Below are positions 24,561 through 33,294 of a DNA stretch of 64,000 nucleotides, in pieces. The position numbers and the translations under genes are program-made. Position 1 is the stretch's first letter. The number at the start of each line of letters is the position of its first letter. Location: NCBI GenBank assembly GCA_021780695.1, contig JAJXYD010000022.1:1-64000 (forward strand), in the 5' to 3' direction. Under the pieces are notes generated by a model that had not been told where the DNA came from, did not search any database, and was given only the letters and a program-made list of their open reading frames with translations. The stretch comes from Deltaproteobacteria bacterium (GTDB taxonomy: Bacteria; Desulfobacterota; Syntrophobacteria; Syntrophobacterales; Syntrophobacteraceae).

Positions 24561-26165
24561 TTAAAAAGTTTGTGAGGCAACCCAGGATTTTTTCGACCAA
24601 TCCCCTAACTGTGCGACAAGCTCGCATAGGAGACCGGCCCAGTCTCCGGGGGTTTTCTGCCGAAATATTCTAGCGGTTGGATACCAGGGGGAATCCTGGC
24701 GACCGAGCAGCCATCGCCACTCCCCCGAATAGCGCAGCAGAATCCAGACGGGCTTGCCCAATGCTCCGGCGAGGTGGGCGAGCGCGGTATCGACACTTAT
24801 GACCAGGTCCAAATTTTCAATCAATGCGGCAGTGTCGGCAAAATCGGAGAGTTCTTCGCCAAGAGGAGCAATTCGGGCCATGGATGCAAGGGCCGGCCTG
24901 TCCTCGTCCCCCACTTCCTTTTGAAGACTTATGATATCGGCATCGAGGTTCATGAGGGGCGCAAACATTTCAAGACGCATATCCCGGGTGTGGTTTACCG
25001 GTTCACGCCGATTACCTGCCCAGACGAGACCAATCCTTGGCCTTGTAGCCACACCCAGCCTGCCTTTCCACTTCTCCACCTGCGCCCGCTCTGCGCTCAG
25101 GTAGGGAATGTCGGCGGGGATGGACTCGAGCCTGGTGGCAAATGCCAGAGGCAGGCTCATCAGAGGACAATTGAAGTCATGGGCAGGCAGAGCATCGACT
25201 GAAGATATAACGGATACTCTGCAGTCAAGGGATTTGGCAAGGGTCTGCAAACAGGGGGCAACACGCAAAACGGTCTTCCCGGCAATGCGCGCCACCAAAG
25301 GGACGTAGCGCAAAAACTGAATGGTATCCCCATAGCCCTGTTCGGCCCACAGGACAATGGTTTTCCCCTCAAGGTTTTCTTTTCCCAGCCAAAGGGGGCG
25401 CGGTAAACTAGACTTGGCATATTTTAGCCGGGTAATTTCCCACCTTGACTCATATTCGGCAAAACCTCGCTCGAAGTCACCCATGGCAAGCCTGCAATGG
25501 CTTCTTTCCATTTTGGCCTCCGCAAGGTCTGGCTTGAGTTCGAGAGCCCGGTCGTAGCCCCTGATGGCTTCCTCCATGCGGGAGAGCTTATGCAATACAT
25601 TGGCGCGGTTATACTCAAGGGAGGCGTTGAAGGGCAAAAATTCGAGGGCACGATCGTAGCCCGCAAGAGCATCCTCGGGCCGGTCAAGATCGAGCAAAAC
25701 ATTGGCGCGCTTGTTAAGGATTGCTGCGAACTCGTTTGCCCTGATTGCCATGGCGGCGCTATAATCGCGAACAGCATCTTCGTAGCGGCGCAACCTCCCC
25801 AGGATATCGGCGCGCTTAAGAAGAGGCTCCACGCTATCCCGGTCTTGGGCAACCATGAGATCACAGTTGGCGAGTGCGTGTTTGAGGCACATCTCCCGTA
25901 ATTGCCGCACCTGCGGGTTCCCGCTCCACTTAAGGAATTGGTCGAAACATTCGATCGCTTCCTCGCACCTGCCCAATTCGAAGAGGACAATGCCTTTTTC
26001 AACCAGCAGGGGGAGGAAGGCGGGATCAGCGCTCGAAGCTTCCTCCAATCTTTCGAGAGCCTCCTGATAGCGTTTTTCCCCGCGTAGGGAAACGCTTTCG
26101 GCTATGATGTCAAGAGGCTTCCCGGTCCGAGAACGCTCAGGAACTCCCAGTTCTAGTTTTGTCAC
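24561..26165 (-). CDS. TPR protein with GT9/GT41-like glycosyltransferase domain
   Basis: 534 residues with a GTG start and GGAAGGG just upstream. Residues about 25-245 are TPR repeats (for example LEYNRANVLHKLSRMEEAIRGYDRALELKPDLAEAK). The rest is a GT-B-like domain: GKTIVLWAEQGYGDTIQFLRYVPLVA, PRIGLVWAGNRREPVNHTRDM and LVISVDTALAHLAGALGKPVWILL. Such TPR-glycosyltransferases are common next to flagellar genes, where they may glycosylate flagellin or related proteins. Here it lies 66 bases downstream of fliD on the same strand. A role in modifying FliD or flagellin is an inference from position. Confidence 0.8.
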   Translation of the reverse strand: MTKLELGVPERSRTGKPLDIIAESVSLRGEKRYQEALERLEEASSADPAFLPLLVEKGIVLFELGRCEEAIECFDQFLKWSGNPQVRQLREMCLKHALANCDLMVAQDRDSVEPLLKRADILGRLRRYEDAVRDYSAAMAIRANEFAAILNKRANVLLDLDRPEDALAGYDRALEFLPFNASLEYNRANVLHKLSRMEEAIRGYDRALELKPDLAEAKMERSHCRLAMGDFERGFAEYESRWEITRLKYAKSSLPRPLWLGKENLEGKTIVLWAEQGYGDTIQFLRYVPLVARIAGKTVLRVAPCLQTLAKSLDCRVSVISSVDALPAHDFNCPLMSLPLAFATRLESIPADIPYLSAERAQVEKWKGRLGVATRPRIGLVWAGNRREPVNHTRDMRLEMFAPLMNLDADIISLQKEVGDEDRPALASMARIAPLGEELSDFADTAALIENLDLVISVDTALAHLAGALGKPVWILLRYSGEWRWLLGRQDSPWYPTARIFRQKTPGDWAGLLCELVAQLGDWSKKSWVASQTF

Positions 26166-26231
26166 AGCCCTTCCCCTGCCGGCCTTGCGGAAAATACCGG
26201 CAAATAGCGATTACCCTTTCACCTGAGCAGG

Positions 26232-28586
26232 TTAGAGGGTTGCCAGCTGAGCGGTCAGATAGCTCTGCATGAGATCGAGATTGGCAACGGTGGTGTTCAT
26301 GTTCTCGTATTCCTGAGTAAGCGACTGCTCCTGCTGATTGATGTTGTTCTGCATGTTGGTTATCTGTTGTTGAAGTCCGGTAATGGTATTATTGATACCG
26401 CTATCCTGGTATGTGATGATGCCGCTTACCGAATTGGTGTATGAATTGACCAAATTGTTCAAAAGAGAGCCGATTCCGCGGCTTACGGTCACCGTTGCGC
26501 TGGCGGGGTAAGAGCTGCCGGTATAATTCACTTCAAGCCCGTTGGCCCCGCTGGTCGAACCGCTCAGGGTCCAAAGACTCCCGTTGGCTGTTGCGGTCTG
26601 GCCGTCGATAGTGCCCGAGGTAGCCGAAGTCAGATTGATGTTGTATGTACCCGAAAGTGTGGAACTGCCATTGCCCATGTATTGAAACGTACTGTTGCTG
26701 GTTGTTCCCGAGTCCTGAAAAATATTGGAAACGGCCTGAAAATCATTGGCCAGGGCACTTTCGAAGGTCGATGTGTTCATGCTGAGGAGACCGTTGGAGC
26801 CCACCGTTATCCCAATGCTTGCCAGACTGGTGTAGGAACCCGAGCCCACCTGACTCAAAGCGGTGCTTTCAAGCTGTGCTTTTAACCCCTCGAGGACCGG
26901 ATCGCCAAAAAGCGGGCCTCCCGTGGTGTTTGTCGATGAATCGTAGGCATTTTGGGAGTTAACATCCGATACTACACCATTAAAAGCGGAAATCATGCTG
27001 TTTACCTGCGATTCGATGGCACTTGTATCGTAGCCCACGTTTACCGAAAGAGTCGTGCTGGGGCTTGCCCCAAGCAGGTTTAACGTCACTCCCGAGATGG
27101 CGGTTGTAACCGTATTGGACGAACTGGTAACGTTCATGCCGTCAACGCTCAAGGATGCGTTCGTGCCTTGCTGCAGCACATACTGGCGCACCGTACCCAC
27201 CGTTCCAAAAGATCCGAAGCCAAGGGTGGAATTTCCATCTTGTATGCTTGGCGTAAGGCTCATCGAGAGTTGGCTGGTCCCGGTTGCGTTGTCTACTACC
27301 TGAATTTGCCCACTGGAGGTCACCGATGCCGTAACATTGCCAAAAGTGGTGTCAATCTGGTTGAGAAGGTCCTGAACGGTGGTGGTCTGGGTTATAGCCA
27401 GATTGGACGATACGGTCGAGCCGCTGTGATTGGTTCCCGAAATGGTGATCGAATCTCCGGATGTCCAGGTGTTGTAGCCGTAAATCCCGGTAAGCAGCGT
27501 TGAGGCCGTGATAGGGGTGCTGCCGTTGGTGGTGTTGGCCGCGCTTCCCGTGATGCCGACCTCGCTGGCCCTGTCGCCCTGGATAAAACCGAGGGTTTGC
27601 AGCACGTTGTTGCTGTCCGTAAAGGAATTGATGCCCCCGGCGATCTGGAGGCTGTACGTGGTGGTGGAACCACTTGTCGAAGAAACTATGGAGGTCGAAA
27701 GGCCTGCCGAATTCATCGCCGTCGAAAGCTGTTGCAGGGTATCGCCGGTGCTGATGGTGACGCTTTTACCGTTTATGGTTACGGTCCCCGACTGGGCCGA
27801 AGTTCCAAGCAAGGAATTTAGCGCGGTGGTCGTACTCGTAAAAGGGTCGCTTTGAGCGCCTCCGGTTACCTGGTTTTTGACCGTAGCTGGACCGCTTCCA
27901 TTGAACCCAAGGGCTTCGAGGGCGTTATTGGTATCTCCGTCCAGAAGGCTTATGCCGGCAGCTCCGGTGGAGTCGCTGGCAAGCACCAGCCTATAGGTCG
28001 ACGAGCTATCCTGTACGATGGAGGCCGTCACCCCGGTAGGATTGCTTCCCGAGTTCAAGGCGTTGATTTTACTCTCCAGGCTCTGCAGGGTATCGCTTGA
28101 GGAAATCGAAACGTCCTGATCGTTTACCAGGATATTTCCTGAGATATTGAGCGCGGTTGTCTCGGAGGAAAAATCCGCCGACCCCAATTGTTCGGCCTGG
28201 GCTATGGAGTTTACAACCACGTTATAAACGCCGGGGTTTGCCGAGGAAGAAGCGGTTGCGCTTAGCAGCGTCGATGCGCTCGTGCTCGAATTCGATGAAA
28301 CGTTTGCCGTGTACTGGTCAAGAGCCCCCGCGCTCGAAAGACTGTTGGAAGCTTTCTGAAGGGTGCCAAGGTCGCTTGAGATCGTACCCCATGCGGAAAT
28401 CTGCGTATTATAGACACTGATTTCATTGTTGTAAGGCGTCTCTTCCTGCTGGGACGCCGTAGTCAATTCACTGACTATCGACTGCCAGTTTATACCCGTG
28501 CCGACCCCGGTAAAGCTGATGCCGGCAGTAACCGAAGAACTAGCGGTCGCACTCGAAGACGAAGTCGATGAAGACACTGTAGACAT
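26232..28586 (-). CDS. fliD: Flagellar hook-associated protein 2 (filament cap)
   Basis: 784 residues. FliD caps the growing flagellar filament and folds flagellin subunits. A Ser/Thr-rich N-terminus leads into the conserved FliD_N region (ISFTGVGTGINWQSIVSELTTASQQEETPYNNEIS). Flagellin-IN-type motifs occur several times (NISGNILVNDQDVSIS, SGTVTINGKSVTIS). The FliD_C region contains SQVNSMISAFNGVVSDVNSQNAYDSST, and the C-terminus is coiled coil (TGLQQQITNMQNNINQQEQSLTQEYENMNTTVANLDLMQSYLTAQLATL). It is much longer than the roughly 470-residue enterobacterial protein because of extra surface domains in the middle. AAGGAGG lies 8 bases before the ATG. A sigma-28-like promoter precedes it. Confidence 0.95.
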   Translation of the reverse strand: MSTVSSSTSSSSATASSSVTAGISFTGVGTGINWQSIVSELTTASQQEETPYNNEISVYNTQISAWGTISSDLGTLQKASNSLSSAGALDQYTANVSSNSSTSASTLLSATASSSANPGVYNVVVNSIAQAEQLGSADFSSETTALNISGNILVNDQDVSISSSDTLQSLESKINALNSGSNPTGVTASIVQDSSSTYRLVLASDSTGAAGISLLDGDTNNALEALGFNGSGPATVKNQVTGGAQSDPFTSTTTALNSLLGTSAQSGTVTINGKSVTISTGDTLQQLSTAMNSAGLSTSIVSSTSGSTTTYSLQIAGGINSFTDSNNVLQTLGFIQGDRASEVGITGSAANTTNGSTPITASTLLTGIYGYNTWTSGDSITISGTNHSGSTVSSNLAITQTTTVQDLLNQIDTTFGNVTASVTSSGQIQVVDNATGTSQLSMSLTPSIQDGNSTLGFGSFGTVGTVRQYVLQQGTNASLSVDGMNVTSSSNTVTTAISGVTLNLLGASPSTTLSVNVGYDTSAIESQVNSMISAFNGVVSDVNSQNAYDSSTNTTGGPLFGDPVLEGLKAQLESTALSQVGSGSYTSLASIGITVGSNGLLSMNTSTFESALANDFQAVSNIFQDSGTTSNSTFQYMGNGSSTLSGTYNINLTSATSGTIDGQTATANGSLWTLSGSTSGANGLEVNYTGSSYPASATVTVSRGIGSLLNNLVNSYTNSVSGIITYQDSGINNTITGLQQQITNMQNNINQQEQSLTQEYENMNTTVANLDLMQSYLTAQLATL

Positions 28587-28707
28587 CGTGCCCTCCTTTT
28601 TTTAGTTTGGCCCTTCAAAGCAGGGAGCCCACGATCGGTTGCCGCACAAACGAGCTGCAAAAAGCTCGGACCCCACATCAGGTAGTTACAAAAACCTTCC
28701 TTTAGTG

Positions 28708-28735
28708 CAATCGGCCAATTTTGGCAAAAACTAAA
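28708..28735 (-). promoter_or_regulatory. Candidate sigma-28 (FliA) promoter of fliD
   Basis: On the minus strand, TTTAGTTT is followed after 12 bases by GCCGATTG, close to the flagellar consensus TAAAGTTT-N11-GCCGATAA. It lies about 120 bases before the fliD start codon. The -10 differs at the last two positions. Confidence 0.5.
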
Positions 28736-28789
28736 GAGAAAATTTTGCAGTTTGGATTTTTTTCCGACAGGGGGTTGCCGGCAGGGAGG

Positions 28790-29242
28790 CTAGGAAGATT
28801 TATAGGACATTTTGGTCAATTTTTCATATGCCAAAATGATCTGTTTACTCTTTTCCTCGGCCAGTTTTTGGAATTCAGGACTATAGCCGGTGAAATTATC
28901 GGGATGATACTGCTTTATGGCGGCGAGATAAGCGCTGTGGATCTGATCGAGTCCGGCATCTGAGGGAAGGTTAAATATCTGTAGATTATCTCCCGGCGGG
29001 AGTTGGGACGCACCGTTTTGGGAGGTGGCAATTTGCGAGTTGCTCTCTGCCGAACCGCTGTCCTGCGGGGGAGAAGCTTCCCTGCGCAATTGAGACCAGA
29101 ACTCTTGGGATTTCTGCAGCCCCTCGCTGGAAATCTGCACCGAATCCCCCGTCTGCCCGACAGAACTCTGCGCCGTGTAGCTGGCGCGACTTCTCAACGA
29201 ATAGGCCTGTAAAACACTGGTTATGCGGTCTAGCCCCGTCAT
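28790..29242 (-). CDS. Small J-domain protein next to fliD
   Basis: 150 residues. The N-terminal half is unstructured-looking and Ser/Gln-rich, with a TGDSVQISSEGLQKSQEF stretch. The C-terminal 65 residues form a J-domain: LQIFNLPSDAGLDQIHSAYLAAIKQYHPDNF with the HPD tripeptide, then EFQKLAEEKSKQIILAYEKL. J-domains stimulate the ATPase of DnaK-type chaperones. The domain is C-terminal here, unlike DnaJ. There is no zinc-binding or substrate-binding region, so it would act as a targeting cofactor. It is encoded on the same strand 200 bases upstream of fliD, so a role with flagellar export substrates is possible but unproven. Confidence 0.75.
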   Translation of the reverse strand: MTGLDRITSVLQAYSLRSRASYTAQSSVGQTGDSVQISSEGLQKSQEFWSQLRREASPPQDSGSAESNSQIATSQNGASQLPPGDNLQIFNLPSDAGLDQIHSAYLAAIKQYHPDNFTGYSPEFQKLAEEKSKQIILAYEKLTKMSYKSS

Positions 29243-29645
29243 CAGCAGATCCTGGATTGGCCGATTCTTCGGTAAAAAGATTCCGCCTTTTCCCTTTCCA
29301 CATTCCAGGCAACCCGGCCGTCTCCTTGGAGACCCGTTGGCTTTCCGTCCCCGGCTCGCGCCAAGTTTGGCTTTGACAGGAAATGTTACATTCTAAAAAA
29401 TTCCCATCCATCCGTCAATACCTACTTTATTTCGTTTTTCTTAAAATTCCCATTACTTGTCTTCCTTTGAGAATAACTGCCCAAAAGTTCCTCGCCGTGC
29501 GGTCGCTAAAAATTTTCGAGCAGGTCAGGGGAAGTCTTTACAAAACTTTACCTGCCTTTAAACAATATTAACTCGATCTTGAGGGAGGCTTCTTATATTA
29601 CTCTCGTAAACGTTCGAAAACACCAAACAACGAGGAGAAAACAAA
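29243..29645. other. Divergent intergenic region holding a CpxR-type box
   Basis: About 400 bases between the J-domain gene (minus) and the Spy-like gene (plus). Apart from the CpxR-like repeat at 29537-29551 I see no gene or RNA here. Confidence 0.5.
29537..29561 (-). promoter_or_regulatory. CpxR-type binding box upstream of the spy-like gene
   Basis: TTTAC-AAAAC-TTTAC at 29537-29551 is, on the minus strand, exactly GTAAA-N5-GTAAA, the enterobacterial CpxR consensus. A third near-repeat (TTTAA at 29557-29561) continues the 10-base period. It lies about 95 bases before the start codon of a Spy/CpxP-like gene, and a CpxA/CpxR-like pair is encoded nearby. Confidence 0.55.
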
Positions 29646-30176
29646 ATGAAAAAGACATTGACAGGATTGGCCATTGTAGTAGTGGCGGCGCTGTGGATGA
29701 CCGGGTCATGGGTGTTTTTCAATTCTATTGCAATCGGCGCGGAGACCACGCCGGCTACTCCGCCGGCCACGGCTGAAAACCCGGCCCAGACCAGCGCACC
29801 CCAAAATCACATGAGACCTTGTCCCTATCATCACCGGCATGAAAATTTTTGGAAAAAACTCAATCTTACCCCAACACAAAAAAAGCAGATCAAAGCCATA
29901 CGATCGCAAGAGCGTCCTAAAATGCAACCTCTTATCAAGCAACTCAAGGCCGGTCGCGATCAGCTTATGGCGCTGCGCAAGACCAGCAAGTTTGACGAGG
30001 CGAAAGTGCGCGCAATTGCCGAAGAGCAATCCAAGACGCTGGTAAATGTTATCGTCGAACGAGAACGGGTCATGTACCAGATAAGAGCGATTCTTACCCC
30101 GGAGCAAAGAGCAAAACTCGACCAGATGCATAAGATGTGGAAGGCCAAACACTTTAAAAAAGGCCCCAACGACTAA
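29646..30176 (+). CDS. Spy/CpxP-family periplasmic stress protein
   Basis: 176 residues. A long signal peptide or anchor (residues about 1-32, ending IGAE) is followed by a Pro/Thr-rich linker and a His-rich patch (MRPCPYHHRHENFW). A helical domain then carries the family LTxxQ motif twice: NLTPTQKKQIKAI and ILTPEQRAKLDQM. Members bind unfolded periplasmic proteins or metal and are induced by envelope stress; in enterobacteria spy and cpxP are Cpx targets. GAGGAG precedes the ATG. The CpxR-type box upstream and the Cpx-like two-component genes 0.7 kb away support the same logic here. Confidence 0.85.
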   Translation: MKKTLTGLAIVVVAALWMTGSWVFFNSIAIGAETTPATPPATAENPAQTSAPQNHMRPCPYHHRHENFWKKLNLTPTQKKQIKAIRSQERPKMQPLIKQLKAGRDQLMALRKTSKFDEAKVRAIAEEQSKTLVNVIVERERVMYQIRAILTPEQRAKLDQMHKMWKAKHFKKGPND

Positions 30177-30304
30177 CCCCGGCATCGGTTCTCACACGTT
30201 GCCGGCTTGCACACTTGATTTGAGTTTCAGGATACATTCCACATTCCGGGACCTTCGCCAGACCGATGGGGCGCAGGTTCCGGTCCTAAGCAAATTCACG
30301 CAGG

Positions 30305-30736
30305 TCAGACATGTTCGGCAGCCCTTTCCCACCTCAGCGTATGAGCCCCGGATTTAAGTATGAGGCACCCCTTGTCAAACTTAAAGCGGCGCACCTGTTC
30401 AGAACCGGTCCAACTGGGAATCAACGCCGCCTTCACATGGTGGATTACACTATCATCCTCGACCCTATACGTGCCGCAATAGGACAAATAGGTAGTGTAG
30501 GCCCGCGCCCGATCGGGATCGGAGAGGGTCTGGGCGGCGGCGGACTGGAGAGGAAAGGTTGAATCGCTCTGCCGGCGATCGGGGTCCATGATTTGAGCCG
30601 ACATATGTCCGTCGGCCGTATAGATAAGATAGCCGACAACATCTTTTCCATAGGGAAAGACAACTGTTCCATCGGAGAGCACTATTTCCCAGCAAATAAG
30701 TCTCCATGCTCCAACAAAGGCATCCGATTTTGTCAT
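30305..30736 (-). CDS. Lipocalin-like domain protein
   Basis: 143 residues, cytoplasmic, no signal peptide. It matches the lipocalin_5-type family pattern: FVGAWRLICWEIVLSDGTVVFPYGKDVVGYLIYTADGHMSAQIM, a loop containing DPDRRQ, and YLSYCGTYRVEDDSVIHHV. It forms a small beta-barrel that could bind a hydrophobic ligand. Function is not established for the family. CGGAG lies 8 bases before the ATG. It follows the histidine-kinase gene by about 100 bases on the same strand and could be part of that transcript. Confidence 0.8.
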   Translation of the reverse strand: MTKSDAFVGAWRLICWEIVLSDGTVVFPYGKDVVGYLIYTADGHMSAQIMDPDRRQSDSTFPLQSAAAQTLSDPDRARAYTTYLSYCGTYRVEDDSVIHHVKAALIPSWTGSEQVRRFKFDKGCLILKSGAHTLRWERAAEHV

Positions 30737-30836
30737 CTGGCATACTCCGGGTATTTAGCGCATTCCTGTCATGATTAAAGGGCGGCAGATATTTGATCCT
30801 CCACCTATCTCCATACCACCCCTCAACGGCTATTTG

Positions 30837-32327
30837 TCACACTGATCCATTGGCAACAGAGGGGAAAACCATCGTAACGACAAATCCTCCCTCTGGAGCG
30901 TTATTTGCCCATACCCTGCCGCCGCAAAGTTTGACAGCTCGATCGGTTATGGCCAGTCCCAGTCCCGTTCCGCCCTGTTGTCTATCACGGGCGTCCCCTA
31001 CCCTGTAGAAGGGAGAAAAAAGATGGGCAAGGCAAGCTTCAGGAACGCCGGCTCCCTTGTCCATCACTTCGATCACGGCCTGTGAACCGTTTGCCTCATT
31101 GGGCAAGGCTCTCAGACAAATCGTTACCGCGCTGCCTTCGGCGGTGTGGCGCACGGCATTTCGCAAAACATTTTCAACAGCGCTTCGCACTATTTCCCTG
31201 TTTCCGACAACAAAACAGTTTTCGGCCAAAATCATTTTGACCCGGCAATTTCGACCTCTGGCTTCGAAGTCGGCATCCGCGGCAAGTTCTGCGATCAGAT
31301 CGGCCATGGAGACCACTTCTTTTTCCATATCTTTAACGCCGCTTTCCAGGCGGGCAAGCATGAGCAGTTTACCAATGAGCGTATTAAGCCTTTCGGCTTC
31401 CAGCCCTATTCGGTCCAGGGCTTTGCCGGCCTCATCGCCTTCGGCCCTTCTGGCTATCTCCAGCGCTACTGTCAACCTCGCGAGGGGCGAACGGAACTCG
31501 TGGGAGATATCCCGCAAAAGACGCTTCTGCGAACCGATCAAAGCTTCAAGTCTTTCGGCCATAAGATCGAAATCCCTGCCAAGTTCTGCAATCTCATCGC
31601 GTCTGCGGCCCAAAACCGCGGCAACGCGAACCTTGAGATCTCCGTCGGCAAGGTTTCTTGCCGCGGCCCCAAGCTTGCTGATAGGTCCGGCAATATAGCG
31701 CGCAAGCCAGTAACACACGCCGCCGGCCGTAATGAAGATGATGAGAAGGTTCAAAGTCCTGAAGCGGGGATTGCCTATAAGAAAATGGCTAACCGGTATC
31801 ATGTTGATAAGGGTATAATTTTTACCGCCTGCCCCTTGAATTTCCTGGGCCAGATAGATTGCGTTTTGGGTCCTTTTAAAATTCAGCCCCACTTTGCTGT
31901 GATTGAGGGCCAAATCCTTTACGACTTCCGACACCGGGCCTGAGGAGAGCTCCTCACCTCGCTCGTTGTAGACAAAATAGCCGATATGGGCAGCCTTTTG
32001 GAGTTGGCCAATATAATGCAAAAAGGCGGCCCTGCCTTCAAGCGAATAGATCCGGACAGCGGTCTGCCCCGAAAGCCTGAGGGAACTTCCCGCAACACTA
32101 AACCAGTCATGGTAGGTACCCGACTTTATCCTCACATGTCCTTGGGTCGGCGGGCGGATAATAAGCCTTGCAAGCCACGGTATGGCAAAGAAGGGAGGCG
32201 ACTCCGTGGCGATAGCTGAAAGAAAGGAGGCAAAACTGATAAGGGCCATCGCCACCCAGAACCAGAGAAAAATTTTAATAAAAAGGCTCCTCATCGCGAT
32301 TTTTCCTCTTACGGCTTGCCGGCTCAT
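30837..32327 (-). CDS. CpxA-like sensor histidine kinase
   Basis: 496 residues. Layout: N-terminal membrane segment (LFIKIFLWFWVAMALISFASFLS), a periplasmic sensor region of about 130 residues, a second membrane segment (LLIIFITAGGVCYWLARYIAG), a HAMP domain, the phospho-acceptor region LLRDISHEFRSPLARLTVALEIARR (His in HEFRSP), and an ATPase domain with NVLRNAVRH, DKGAGVP and GGTGLGLAI. The N-terminus (RSLFIKIFLWFW) and HAMP resemble CpxA. The ATGA overlap with the regulator gene marks 32327 as a coupled start. An ATG 11 codons later, with AGAGGA upstream, is an alternative and gives the more CpxA-like N-terminus. Confidence 0.9.
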   Translation of the reverse strand: MSRQAVRGKIAMRSLFIKIFLWFWVAMALISFASFLSAIATESPPFFAIPWLARLIIRPPTQGHVRIKSGTYHDWFSVAGSSLRLSGQTAVRIYSLEGRAAFLHYIGQLQKAAHIGYFVYNERGEELSSGPVSEVVKDLALNHSKVGLNFKRTQNAIYLAQEIQGAGGKNYTLINMIPVSHFLIGNPRFRTLNLLIIFITAGGVCYWLARYIAGPISKLGAAARNLADGDLKVRVAAVLGRRRDEIAELGRDFDLMAERLEALIGSQKRLLRDISHEFRSPLARLTVALEIARRAEGDEAGKALDRIGLEAERLNTLIGKLLMLARLESGVKDMEKEVVSMADLIAELAADADFEARGRNCRVKMILAENCFVVGNREIVRSAVENVLRNAVRHTAEGSAVTICLRALPNEANGSQAVIEVMDKGAGVPEACLAHLFSPFYRVGDARDRQQGGTGLGLAITDRAVKLCGGRVWANNAPEGGFVVTMVFPSVANGSV

Positions 32328-33052
32328 TGCAACTCAGAGCCCTTCTGGGGCCGCGAGGGATTAACATAGACATAACCGGCGCCCCTGACCGTTTTGATGC
32401 GCTCCAACTCCCCGAACCTGTGACCGAGCTTTTTTCTAAGACTGCTAAGATGCACATCCACACTGCGATCGAAAGCAGTAAGGCTGCGTCCCAGAACGGA
32501 CTCGGCAAGCTGCTCGCGACTCACCACATGGCCGGCCGCTCTCAGGAGCAACTCCAGGAAGCCGAACTCAACGGAGGTAAGCTCGATCTTTTGGCCCTCG
32601 CGGCGCACTATCCGGCTCCCCGTGTCCATTTCTATATCGCCGACGCTTATGACCTCGGGCACGGAAAAGATCCTGTCATGGCGGTCCCCGGTACGACGAA
32701 GTATCGCCCTGGCGCGCGCAATCAACTCACGGGGATTAAAAGGTTTTGGCAGGTAGTCGTCTGCGCCCATCTCAAGGCCGACAATTCTGTCTACCTCTTC
32801 ATCCCTGGCGGTCAACATAAGGACGGGGGTATCGACCTGGGAGCGTAACTTCTGAAGGACTTCGAAACCATTCATCCCCGGGAGCATGATATCGAGCACG
32901 ATCAGGTCGTAGAGACCCTTTTGGGTCAAGGCCTTGTCCAACCCCTGTTCGCCATCGTGGACAGAGGTAATTTCAAACCCTTCGGGCTTCACATATTCAG
33001 CCAGCAACTCGCACAACTCGAAATCATCATCTATAATCAGTATGCGGCTCAT
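32324..33052 (-). CDS. OmpR-family response regulator (CpxR-like)
   Basis: 242 residues. The receiver domain has ILIIDDDFELCELL (acidic pocket), LIVLDIMLPGMNGFEVL (phospho-acceptor Asp), MLTARDEEVDRIVGLEMGADDYLPKPF (Thr and Lys). It is followed by a winged-helix DNA-binding domain ending RTVRGAGYVYV. The start at 33052 has AAGGGAG 5 bases upstream. It overlaps the sensor kinase by four bases. The receiver, linker and LTSVEFGFLELLLRAAGHVVSREQLAESVLGRSLTAFDRSVDVHLSSLRKKLG segment are close to CpxR. A target is suggested by the GTAAA-N5-GTAAA box before the spy-like gene. Confidence 0.92.
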   Translation of the reverse strand: MSRILIIDDDFELCELLAEYVKPEGFEITSVHDGEQGLDKALTQKGLYDLIVLDIMLPGMNGFEVLQKLRSQVDTPVLMLTARDEEVDRIVGLEMGADDYLPKPFNPRELIARARAILRRTGDRHDRIFSVPEVISVGDIEMDTGSRIVRREGQKIELTSVEFGFLELLLRAAGHVVSREQLAESVLGRSLTAFDRSVDVHLSSLRKKLGHRFGELERIKTVRGAGYVYVNPSRPQKGSELQ

Positions 33053-33218
33053 CGGCTCCCTTCCGCTCGTTTTCGAACAACTGTTTAAAAATCGCATCTT
33101 ATCAAAACTGCTCCAATCTTAGGAGGTAATTATTTTAAGGGCAGACCCTTAGCCTTCCCTTTGGAGCAGCTGCACGGAAAAAATCCCGAAACTTTTGTTG
33201 CGCAAACAAAAAAGCGTG

Positions 33219-33246
33219 TGAAGAAATTAGAATCTTTTGCCGATGA
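33219..33246 (+). promoter_or_regulatory. Candidate sigma-28 promoter of cheV
   Basis: TGAAGAAA, then 12 bases, then GCCGATGA (7 of 8 consensus bases for the flagellar -10). Spacing equals that of the fliD candidate. It lies about 50 bases before the cheV ATG. Confidence 0.45.
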
Positions 33247-33294
33247 TATTGCAGACCGGATAATTTCTAAAACTTGACTTTCACTGGGGCAATC

